DNA from: JANXQG01 sp037147235
GTDB lineage: Bacteria; Planctomycetota; Planctomycetia; Pirellulales; Thermoguttaceae
Assembly (NCBI GenBank): GCA_037147235.1
Contig: JBAWVO010000190.1
Span: 1-12,515 of the forward strand
Length of the DNA stretch: 12,515 nucleotides
Direction of reading: 5' to 3'
Part shown: in pieces, positions 1 to 5,912 of the stretch
How the letters are laid out: every line of letters begins with the position of its first letter
Position numbering within the stretch: the stretch's first letter is position 1
The notes under the pieces: generated by a model
Database searches by the model: none
Seen by the model: the letters and a program-made list of their open reading frames with translations, nothing else
What the model was told of the DNA's origin: nothing
Program-made: the position numbers and the translations under genes

Positions 1-64
1 ACCACAACATCTTGGGCAGGCGGGACGCCCGCACCACAATTATCCGCAAACCCGACGGAGAGCC
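1..64. repeat. Dispersed repeat, partial copy at window edge
   Basis: These 64 bases match the reverse complement of 8805-8868 with two mismatches, near positions 26 and 55. The core is GCAGGCGGGACGCCCGCACC, a GC-rich near-palindrome. The copy at 8805-8915 is followed by a mirrored second half, so this one is probably the right half of the same inverted element cut by the window edge. It ends 6 bp downstream of the stop codon of the lipoprotein gene at 71, where it could act as a 3' stem-loop. No transposase is attached. Confidence 0.8.
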
Positions 65-70
65 GGAAAG

Positions 71-1867
71 TCAAAATCCAGCTCCGTCCCGTTCCTTCAG
101 CCAGCGGGCGCGAACCAGATTTCCCGAATCGTTCCGCAAAAAAATATTGGACTCGTATTCGTCAATCGCCTTCTGCCGCTCTCCGCTGGCCTCCAAGGTG
201 CGGGCAATACTGTAATGGGCCCCGGTGGCCCAAAAGCAGTCTCGCTCGCCGAATTGCAGCGTGCGAACACTGAAGTAGTCCCGTGCCGCAGTCAATTCCC
301 CGAGGTCGTATTGGATCAGGCCGAGCCAATAACTGGCGGCGAGCTTGCCTTGGATAATTGCACCCACCAACTGTTGAGCCTGTCGAGCGGCCTCTTGCTT
401 CAGATCTTCTTCCTCGGCAGGCGTCAAGTCGCCACCCTGGGACTTTCGCTGTATCAAAAGGGATTCATAAGCTACTTTGGCGAATTTTGACAAGTCCTCC
501 GCAACCGCCTGATTCCGCGGCCGGGCCTTTTGATAGTAGGCAATGGCCTCCCGCTCACCGAAATACCGCCCCTTCAAATGCATGATGCGTCCCCGATAGA
601 GCGGAGCACCAGGGCTGCTCATGAACGGCACGTAGGCCAGGAGTCGCTGGATGACGGCATCGGGCTCCAAGGCGAGACGGCGTTGAAGGGTCGTGTAGGG
701 AAGATTCCAAAGCCGCACGTCGCTCACGCCCGCTGCCTTGAAACGAGCCGCCTGCTGCGACGGCTCGGCATTAAGAACCAATCTCTGCTCGCCCGTCAAC
801 CGCGACTCGACTCGCTTGGCCCGAGGTGAAAGATACAGTGGTGATGCCTCGACCAGCACGACGGCCCGCTTCAAGTCGGCCTTCTTGGCCCAATACGGCG
901 CATCGCTGCCGAGCGCAAGTCGATCGAGCAACTTGGGATTCGCTGCGACCTGGTCGAGCGTGGCCGGATGCACGTCCAATCGGCCTGACTTGTCCGCGGC
1001 AATGCCATGAGGCCCGGGAATCGGCAGGCCAAGCTTCGGATCGAACAGATAGAGATTCTTTTCCTTGTCGCCAATTAGGACGCCAACACACCACGGCTTC
1101 AGTGACTCCTCGCTCAACTTCTTCTCAGGCGTGGAACCTTCTCCAGGCAAGGCCAACAAGGCCGCGTCGATTCCACGCTGCCGCAGCAGCAGGATATATG
1201 TCCATGCCCGCTCCCAGGTCGTGCCATGCCCCAGGAACAAGGTTTCCCACGGCACTTGCGGGACGCGCTGAGGAGTGTCGTAATCGGCCTGAATATTGCG
1301 GACAGTCCAGTCAAACAGATTGCACGCCACGTGCAGTTCGTCGGCCGAGCTGCCGCCGGCCCATTTTGAACGCGATGCGTCGCGGAGCCAGACTGCTTCC
1401 ATGAGCATGTAGCCGTCATATGCGGTGAATTGGACTTGTCCGAGATTTTCAACCATCGGCAGCTTGGCAAGATTGGCTGGCAAGGTTGCCAGCATGGGGT
1501 CGGGCTTCGACTCGGCAGGCTTCTCTTGGGTATCGACCCACTGATTCAAGCGGCTGACAACCTGACGGAGCATATCCGGTTCCGGCCAACTGGCAAGCAA
1601 AGCGTCGGACGGGAGCTTTTCCGGGGCGGTATGGGACCGTTGCAAGGCGGCCAAACGCTGCTGGGTCGACCGCAGCATTTCCTCGCAATCGTTGTCTTCC
1701 AGGTGATTGAGGTTCTCCAAAGAGAAACTGAATAGGTCGTCCGACCATTGGCTAGAGGCATCAGCCTTGCGGTTGGTGATCTTGGTTTGTGATCCGCCGA
1801 CCGGCCCGCAGCCGCTTTGTGCTGCAAGGCATGCGATTAGGGCGAGCAGGAGAGCTTGTCGTTTCAT
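71..1867 (-). CDS. Probable lipoprotein with degenerate transglutaminase-like domain and TPR-like C-terminus
   Basis: This is a 598-aa exported protein of unknown function. Residues 2-19 form a signal peptide (KRQ, then a hydrophobic run) ending in QSGC, with Cys20 as the likely lipidation site; the Gln at -3 is non-canonical, so lipidation is probable only. Residues ~178-282 resemble a transglutaminase-like fold: FDWTVRNIQ at 185-193, HGTTWERAWTYILLLRQRG at 214-232, and YLFDPKLGLPIPGP at 273-286. The position where the catalytic Cys is expected carries Thr/Trp, and the His position appears to be Trp259/Cys260, so it is probably not a working enzyme. Residues ~509-575 look like two TPR-type helix pairs (ASYWLGLIQYDLGE, AHYSIARTLEASGERQKAI). 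The ATG start overlaps the kdsA stop as ATGA, with GGAGGAA (1873-1879) 5 nt upstream, so translational coupling is likely. The domain call is by eye; the reading frame is secure. Confidence 0.85.
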   Translation of the reverse strand: MKRQALLLALIACLAAQSGCGPVGGSQTKITNRKADASSQWSDDLFSFSLENLNHLEDNDCEEMLRSTQQRLAALQRSHTAPEKLPSDALLASWPEPDMLRQVVSRLNQWVDTQEKPAESKPDPMLATLPANLAKLPMVENLGQVQFTAYDGYMLMEAVWLRDASRSKWAGGSSADELHVACNLFDWTVRNIQADYDTPQRVPQVPWETLFLGHGTTWERAWTYILLLRQRGIDAALLALPGEGSTPEKKLSEESLKPWCVGVLIGDKEKNLYLFDPKLGLPIPGPHGIAADKSGRLDVHPATLDQVAANPKLLDRLALGSDAPYWAKKADLKRAVVLVEASPLYLSPRAKRVESRLTGEQRLVLNAEPSQQAARFKAAGVSDVRLWNLPYTTLQRRLALEPDAVIQRLLAYVPFMSSPGAPLYRGRIMHLKGRYFGEREAIAYYQKARPRNQAVAEDLSKFAKVAYESLLIQRKSQGGDLTPAEEEDLKQEAARQAQQLVGAIIQGKLAASYWLGLIQYDLGELTAARDYFSVRTLQFGERDCFWATGAHYSIARTLEASGERQKAIDEYESNIFLRNDSGNLVRARWLKERDGAGF

Positions 1868-2688
1868 GAAATTTCCTCCACGGCACGACGAAGTTGCAGC
1901 AAACGCCGCAAGATCGCCGCAAATTGGTCCAAGGGAATCATGTTCGGCCCGTCGCTGGGCGAATGATCGGGTTGGGGATGTGTTTCCAAAAAGAGGCCGT
2001 CGGCACCAATGGCAATCGCTGCGCGAGCTAGCGGTTCAACCATGGCGCGATTGCCGCCGGTCGATGCGCCCAGACCGCCCGGTTCCTGTACGCTATGAGT
2101 GGCGTCAAAGATCACGGGCACGCCTAGAGACTGCATTTGCGGAATACTGCGCATGTCGTTGACCAGCCTTCCATAGCCGAAGAAGCTGCCACGCTCGCCC
2201 AGGAGAATATTCTGGCAACCGGAAGCCTGAAGCTTGCCGACGGCATGTTTCATGTCCCATGGAGCAAGGAACTGGCCTTTCTTGACGTGTACCGGCCGAC
2301 CCGTGCTGGCCGCCGCCACGAGCAGATCAGTTTGTCGGGCCAGAAAGGCCGGGATTTGCAGGAGATCGCAGACCTCGGCCGCAGGCCCCGCTTGTTCTGG
2401 AAGATGGATATCCGTGGTCACCGGCAGGCCGGTCGATTGCTTCACGCGGGCAAGTATGGCGAGACCTTTGCTCATACCCGGACCGCGATACGAGTCGACG
2501 CTCGTGCGGTTGGCCTTGTCAAACGATGCTTTGAAGATTAGCGGCAGAGAAAGCTCGTCGGAGATTTGTTTCAGGGATATGGCAATCGACAGCGTCAGTT
2601 CCTCGGTCTCGATGACGCAAGGGCCGGCAATCACCAGGAGCGATTGTCCCCGGCCGCAGTAGTAAGGTCCGATGGTGACAGGATTCAA
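1864..2688 (-). CDS. kdsA: 3-deoxy-8-phosphooctulonate synthase (KDO-8-P synthase), metal-dependent class
   Basis: A cytoplasmic TIM-barrel enzyme that condenses phosphoenolpyruvate with arabinose 5-phosphate to KDO 8-phosphate, the committed step to the LPS inner-core sugar KDO. The 274-aa length is usual for the family. Visible motifs are AGPCVIE (21-27), KASFDKANRTS (53-63), RGPGMSKGL (68-76), TTDIH (91-95), KKGQFLAPWDM (136-146), DATHSVQ (195-201) and LETHPQPDHSPSDGPNM (234-250). Cys24, His198, Glu235 and Asp246 are each 13 residues beyond Cys11, His185, Glu222 and Asp233 of Aquifex KdsA, so all metal ligands are present; metal-independent enzymes carry Asn in place of the Cys. The start is TTG: the frame closes with TAA 15 nt upstream and no ATG or GTG precedes AGPCVIE. 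It lies 65 bp after the lipid kinase gene and overlaps the lipoprotein gene by 4 bp. Confidence 0.95.
   Translation of the reverse strand: MNPVTIGPYYCGRGQSLLVIAGPCVIETEELTLSIAISLKQISDELSLPLIFKASFDKANRTSVDSYRGPGMSKGLAILARVKQSTGLPVTTDIHLPEQAGPAAEVCDLLQIPAFLARQTDLLVAAASTGRPVHVKKGQFLAPWDMKHAVGKLQASGCQNILLGERGSFFGYGRLVNDMRSIPQMQSLGVPVIFDATHSVQEPGGLGASTGGNRAMVEPLARAAIAIGADGLFLETHPQPDHSPSDGPNMIPLDQFAAILRRLLQLRRAVEEIS
1873..1879 (-). promoter_or_regulatory. Ribosome binding site within the kdsA 3' end
   Basis: On the minus strand this reads GGAGGAA, 5 nt before the ATG of the lipoprotein gene and inside the last kdsA codons. With the ATGA stop/start overlap it indicates coupled translation. Confidence 0.6.
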
Positions 2689-2718
2689 GTCACTGCTTTC
2701 TCTTTAGGAATGACACCC

Positions 2719-2750
2719 CGTAGGATAGGTTTTCAACCTGTCACGACAGG
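2719..2750. repeat. Short dispersed-type palindromic repeat between lipid kinase and kdsA
   Basis: The bases GTAGGATAGGTTTTCAACC and those following contain two overlapping stem-loops. AGGTT/AACCT (2727-2731 with 2735-2739) and CCTGTC/GACAGG (2737-2742 with 2745-2750) share bases 2737-2739, so they exclude each other. The element occupies about half of the 65-bp gap between the lipid kinase stop and the kdsA start. I recall similar short elements as dispersed repeats in planctomycete genomes. Only one copy is in this window, so the repeat status is inference. Confidence 0.45.
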
Positions 2751-2753
2751 GAT

Positions 2754-3743
2754 TCAATTCTCGGTTCTCTCTTTGGGAACGATCAGTGTAAGCCGCTTCG
2801 GCAAAACTTCAATTTCGACGGGCAGGAAGCCGCCAGGGTCGCCATCCAACTGATAGGGTACTTTGGAGTCCGACGTGACGCGGAGCCGGCCTACCCGCCG
2901 CTGGGCAAAGTCGGCCAGCCACCGATGCGTGCCGGTCAGGACCGCCGCAGTGTAATATAGCCCATGCAACAGGCCGCCTTGGCGGAAGGTGCAAATGTCC
3001 AACCGCCCGTCCGATCCGTCGGCTTCCGGCGCAATCTGCAATCCGGCTCCATAGCACGGAAGGTTGAAGGCAAAAAGCCAACGCACCCCGTCGGAGATTG
3101 TTTCCGGTGCGGAACCAGATTTCTGATTGCCAAGTTTCTGATCTTCTGTGGGGACGGTCTCCTCGACACCGTCTTCGCTCCAGTATACCCGAAGTTCCGG
3201 ATAGTCGTAGTGGCGGATCGACGCCATGATCGGGTTAAAATAGCTGGCACTGGTGACATGGCCCGTGCGATGCAGATGCAAACAATGGACCACGTCGGCA
3301 TCAAAACCGCAACTGACCATGATGAGGAAGATGCGACGGTTGGCCCGGCCGGCGTCACATTGCACCACGGCCCCTTCGACCACGGTTTGGCAACACTCCT
3401 CCGGGGTGGGACCTAGCCCAAAGTGCCGAGCCAACAGATTTTCATTGCCGGCAGGAAAGACGGTTAACGGCAGCCCGGGTGTCGTGCGATTGACGAGTTC
3501 GGCCACCGTGCCATCCCCCCCCACGGCGATCAATGCTCGCAGGCGGCCCTCGGCTAAAAGCCGATTGGACTCGGCCGCCACCTCATCGAGATTGGAGAGG
3601 ACTACGCCTTCGAGATCGTGTTGACGGAGAAGTTGCGCTAGGTGCGCAACGCGACTTTCAACAGACCCTGCCCCTGCCTTAGGGTTAACCGACACGATGA
3701 CATGTCGGAGTTCTGGCGATAGAAACTCGACCGGCTTTTCCAA
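2754..3743 (-). CDS. Lipid kinase of the diacylglycerol kinase / YegS family
   Basis: A 329-aa cytosolic or membrane-associated kinase expected to phosphorylate a lipid hydroxyl (diacylglycerol, sphingoid base or similar) with ATP. Family hallmarks are VNPKAGAG (19-26), the nucleotide-binding GGDGTVAELVNR (75-86), PAGNENLLARHFGL (97-110) in place of the usual LGTGNDFAR, ADGSDGRLDI (241-250) and QLDGDP (298-303). Residues ~198-220, PTEDQKLGNQ onward, look like an extra hydrophilic loop encoded by a locally repetitive stretch. The start is TTG at 3743-3741 with a strong GGAGGAG (3752-3758) 8 nt upstream, which settles the start. It is the first gene of the minus-strand set with kdsA and the lipoprotein gene, so an envelope-lipid role is likely. 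The exact substrate cannot be read from the sequence. Confidence 0.88.
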   Translation of the reverse strand: MEKPVEFLSPELRHVIVSVNPKAGAGSVESRVAHLAQLLRQHDLEGVVLSNLDEVAAESNRLLAEGRLRALIAVGGDGTVAELVNRTTPGLPLTVFPAGNENLLARHFGLGPTPEECCQTVVEGAVVQCDAGRANRRIFLIMVSCGFDADVVHCLHLHRTGHVTSASYFNPIMASIRHYDYPELRVYWSEDGVEETVPTEDQKLGNQKSGSAPETISDGVRWLFAFNLPCYGAGLQIAPEADGSDGRLDICTFRQGGLLHGLYYTAAVLTGTHRWLADFAQRRVGRLRVTSDSKVPYQLDGDPGGFLPVEIEVLPKRLTLIVPKERTEN

Positions 3744-3751
3744 GGACTCTG

Positions 3752-3758
3752 CTCCTCC
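3752..3758 (-). promoter_or_regulatory. Strong Shine-Dalgarno supporting a TTG start
   Basis: Minus-strand GGAGGAG lies 8 nt upstream of the TTG codon at 3743-3741. It fixes TTG as the start of the lipid kinase. Confidence 0.65.
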
Positions 3759-3991
3759 AAAAAAGTAGCACGTTAGTTAGTATACGGTATCCGTGCAGGA
3801 CATTGCAGCGGTTCGATGCATAGGTGTAGTGAAATACTACAGCAGGGTAAAGTCGAGCAACGTAGAATGTGAGTATCGGTCGAAGTTCGACAAAGCACAT
3901 TAACCTGTTGCTGTTAAAAGGTTTATGAATAAATAAGTACTTTTTCCAATAATTATTAACGGACTGGCACAGGGTGTGCTTCATACGACAG

Positions 3992-4012
3992 CGACGATCG
4001 AAACGGTCGTCG
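3992..4012. repeat. Hairpin CGACGATCG-AAA-CGGTCGTCG
   Basis: Nine-base arms at 3992-4000 and 4004-4012 pair with one wobble position around an AAA loop. It sits 17 bp before the larger nested element and may belong to the same structure. Confidence 0.5.
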
Positions 4013-4029
4013 AAAATGAGACTGACCCA

Positions 4030-4126
4030 TGGGGTCTCTGACGGATGTAAATTGGTCGGTTACCTTGCCCTTATCGACCAATTTGCCACTATGGAATGTG
4101 GCACGTCAGAGACCCCAGTTTTTTGC
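4030..4126. repeat. Nested multi-stem palindromic element followed by a T-tract
   Basis: The outer arms TGGGGTCTCTGACG (4030-4043) and CGTCAGAGACCCCA (4104-4117) are perfectly complementary over 14 bp. Between them are two more hairpins: AAATTGGTCG/CGACCAATTT (4049-4058 with 4075-4084) and GCCAC/GTGGC (4085-4089 with 4098-4102). Together they predict a three-way-junction fold. After GTT the plus strand continues as a T run (six Ts at 4119-4124), so on that strand it could end a transcript. It may be a dispersed MITE/REP-like element, a small structured RNA, or a leader element for the acyltransferase gene ~310 bp downstream. No protein explains it. Confidence 0.65.
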
Positions 4127-4167
4127 GATGGCTCCCTGGTTGCGACCGGTCTAGGGTGATATTAAGG

Positions 4168-4213
4168 GGCTTTCCAGCCCTAACTTCCAGATCCCCCGTC
4201 AGGCTGGAAAGCC
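4168..4213. repeat. 12-bp perfect inverted repeat (GGCTTTCCAGCC / GGCTGGAAAGCC)
   Basis: The arms at 4168-4179 and 4202-4213 are fully complementary around a 22-nt loop. No T-tract follows, so a terminator is unlikely. The sequence style resembles dispersed planctomycete repeats; that is from memory and only one copy is visible here. Confidence 0.6.
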
Positions 4214-4385
4214 TGACCCACGCCGAACCTGGGTCTGGAACGCAAAGAACACCACTTCAGGTGGGTTCATCGTAATCGCTTGCCCATTCCCCCCCCTACT
4301 GATCTCTCAGTCCGGTCGATATAACTTAGGCTGATGGGATATTCGGGACGATAGTATTTCGGTGGTTGACCCGATTGCGGAATGG

Positions 4386-4410
4386 AACGGAATGAATTCC
4401 GTTTTACGAA
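4386..4410 (+). repeat. Hairpin repeat family, copy A, in the 5' leader of the acyltransferase gene
   Basis: AACGGAA-TGAA-TTCCGTT forms a 7-bp stem with a TGAA loop, followed by TTACGAA. It matches 5873-5897 at 24 of 25 positions. It ends 10 nt before the GAGGAAG ribosome site at 4421. A GTG-started frame could be read through it from 4362, but the natural start at 4434 leaves it non-coding. Confidence 0.75.
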
Positions 4411-4420
4411 AGGCCGTCGT

Positions 4421-4427
4421 GAGGAAG
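4421..4427 (+). promoter_or_regulatory. Ribosome binding site deciding the acyltransferase start
   Basis: GAGGAAG lies 6 nt before ATG 4434. This favours 4434 over the upstream GTG at 4362, whose extra 24 codons run through a dispersed repeat. Confidence 0.6.
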
Positions 4428-4433
4428 CAGCGC

Positions 4434-5810
4434 ATGCCAGATTTTCCGTTGCCACTTCCGCTGACGGCGTTTGAAGAATATATGCTTCGCGATGATCGGC
4501 CGAACTATCCGATGAGCATCGTCGCGCGTCTAAGGTTCACTGGGCAACTGGACCGTCGCGCGACTTCCGAAGCCCTGGAGATGGCTCTCGCGCGCCATCC
4601 CCTGTTGCGTGCCAAGATTCGGAGAACTCCGGAGGGACGTTTGGCATGGATTCCCGTGGAAGATTATCGCCCTCCAATCGAATGGATCGATGGCCCGGAG
4701 CATGATCGCTTCCCCTCGATGCGGCCAATCGATCTTTTTTCGGAACCCGGTTTGAGGGTCTGGGGCATCACCGATGCGCAGCATAGTTTGCTGTCACTCC
4801 AAGTCCATCATGCGGCCTGCGACGGAAAGGGTGTACTGCAAGTTACCGACGATTTCCTGCGAAGCTACGCCCGCATCTCAGCGGGCAAGCAGTCCCCAAT
4901 TGAACTATCGCCCTGTAACCCGCAGACCTTGCAAGGGCGAGGAAGTTTTGGCCTGACCGTAGGAAAATATCTGCGAATGCTCCCCGCTCAACTTTCGGGT
5001 CTTTTGGGTGTGCAGATGTTTCTCATGCGACGGCCGGTCCCTTTATTGGAACCCATCACGGCGATCTCCAGCGAGTTGCCCGCAGGCTTTCCGGATGTTA
5101 AAGTAGGCAGTCTGGAATCCGACGAGGTGCGGAAATTGTCGGCGATCACCGCGGCACTCCAAGTGACGGTCAACGACTGGCTGATTCGCGACTTCTTTGT
5201 GGCGGTCGATGATTTCCGATCGCGGCACCAGGCCACTGCGGCCCACGAATGGATCCGATTTTCCATACCCATGAATCTCCGCCAAGGGTTCGATAACCAC
5301 ATGCCGGCTGCCAATGTGGTAAGCATGGTTTTTCTTGACCGAACTCCGAAACAGATTGCCAACTCTGTAGGCTTGCTGCGGAGTATCCACGCGCAGATGG
5401 ACTTGATCCGCCGTCGCCAGTTGGGTCTAATTTTTGTATTGTCGCTTTCGTTACTGCGATTCCTACCGGGTGGACTGGCGAAACGGGTCAACAAGGGCCG
5501 CTGCGAAGCGACCTGCGTTTTGTCCAATTGGGGTAGGGTCATGGCCGATTCGCCTCTGCCGCGATGCAATGAAAAGATCGTAGCCGGTAACGTAATGCTC
5601 GAAAGCATGGATGTTTTTGCGCCGATTCGAGATGGCACGGCAGTCAGCGTTTCGATGGTGTTTTACGCAGGTAAACTCCAGGTTTGCATGCAGTACGACA
5701 GCCGCCACATCACGGAGGCTCAGGCTGACGACTTGATGGCAACCTATCTGCAAACGATTCGCGCGTCGCTCGACATGGCAAGTCGAGCAGTTCAGGGCAA
5801 GGCAGCCTGA
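4434..5810 (+). CDS. Condensation-domain-like acyltransferase (HHxxxDG superfamily)
   Basis: A 458-aa protein of the CoA-dependent acyltransferase/condensation superfamily (as in NRPS condensation domains, PapA and WS/DGAT enzymes), which moves an acyl group from a thioester to a hydroxyl or amine. The catalytic motif HHAACDG is at 125-131, with His126 as the expected base and Asp130 structural, in the usual place about a quarter of the way in. The N-terminus PLPLTAFEEYMLRDD (7-21) and ARHPLLRAKI (53-62) are typical of the first half. VLSNWGRV at 362-369, and the strand VSMVFYAGKLQVCMQYD in the last ~60 residues, fit the second half. No signal peptide is seen and no carrier or adenylation domain is attached, so it is a stand-alone enzyme. 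The gene is bracketed by copies of one hairpin repeat. It precedes a glycosyltransferase on the same strand, so a glycolipid acylation role is possible; the substrate is unknown. Confidence 0.8.
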   Translation: MPDFPLPLPLTAFEEYMLRDDRPNYPMSIVARLRFTGQLDRRATSEALEMALARHPLLRAKIRRTPEGRLAWIPVEDYRPPIEWIDGPEHDRFPSMRPIDLFSEPGLRVWGITDAQHSLLSLQVHHAACDGKGVLQVTDDFLRSYARISAGKQSPIELSPCNPQTLQGRGSFGLTVGKYLRMLPAQLSGLLGVQMFLMRRPVPLLEPITAISSELPAGFPDVKVGSLESDEVRKLSAITAALQVTVNDWLIRDFFVAVDDFRSRHQATAAHEWIRFSIPMNLRQGFDNHMPAANVVSMVFLDRTPKQIANSVGLLRSIHAQMDLIRRRQLGLIFVLSLSLLRFLPGGLAKRVNKGRCEATCVLSNWGRVMADSPLPRCNEKIVAGNVMLESMDVFAPIRDGTAVSVSMVFYAGKLQVCMQYDSRHITEAQADDLMATYLQTIRASLDMASRAVQGKAA

Positions 5811-5831
5811 GATTCCAAAAAGAAGTTCTAC

Positions 5832-5894
5832 GTAGAACGGAATTCATTCCGTTTGCCTGAAAAAAATAAAGCAACGGAATGAATTCCGTTCTAC
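5832..5894. repeat. Perfect 22-bp inverted repeat made of hairpin-repeat copies B and C
   Basis: The arms at 5832-5853 and 5873-5894 are exact reverse complements around a 19-nt A-rich spacer (5854-5872). Each arm also folds alone: AACGGAA/TTCCGTT with a 4-nt loop at 5836-5853 and 5873-5890. Copy B is inverted and copy C is direct relative to copy A at 4386-4410. The unit fills most of the 102-bp gap between the acyltransferase and glycosyltransferase genes. There is no T-tract directly after it on either strand. Confidence 0.85.
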
Positions 5895-5898
5895 GAAA

Positions 5899-5905
5899 AG
5901 GAAAG
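5899..5905 (+). promoter_or_regulatory. Ribosome binding site for a TTG start
   Basis: AGGAAAG lies 7 nt before TTG 5913 and starts 2 nt after the hairpin repeat copy C (to 5897). Folding of that repeat could therefore affect access to the site. Confidence 0.45.
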
Positions 5906-5912
5906 TTCAACC

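Larger units (their letters stand above)
3744..4433. other. 690-bp divergent intergenic region rich in stem-loops
   Basis: No frame here gives a recognisable protein. The open frames are short, overlap repeats and lack good ribosome sites. It separates the divergent lipid kinase and acyltransferase genes, so it must hold promoters in both directions; a minus-strand TATACT (3779-3784) could be a -10 for the lipid kinase operon, with no good -35. The left third (3760-3960) is relatively AT-rich, with a small hairpin GTAGT/ACTAC (3826-3840). The rest holds the hairpin at 3992-4012, the nested element at 4030-4126, the hairpin at 4168-4213 and the repeat at 4386-4410. Confidence 0.6.

Noticed and set aside
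826..1404. 192-codon plus-strand frame inside the lipoprotein gene
   Set aside because: Arg/Ala/Pro-rich antisense shadow of a GC-rich gene whose minus frame shows conserved motifs.
3685..3984. Minus-strand open frame of 99 codons upstream of the lipid kinase
   Set aside because: It overlaps the lipid kinase start in another frame, lies in AT-rich DNA, has no motif and resembles no known protein.
4030..4126. Simple Rho-independent terminator
   Set aside because: The outer stem encloses a 60-nt internal region with two hairpins, and no plus-strand gene ends upstream, so a plain terminator does not fit.
4362..4433. GTG-started N-terminal extension of the acyltransferase (24 codons)
   Set aside because: It reads through dispersed repeat copy A, has no ribosome site, and the family N-terminus begins at ATG 4434 with GAGGAAG in front.
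5710..5910. Minus-strand frame containing RRTEFIP and NSVLRR strings
   Set aside because: It is the translation of the 22-bp inverted repeat and antisense of the acyltransferase gene, not a gene.
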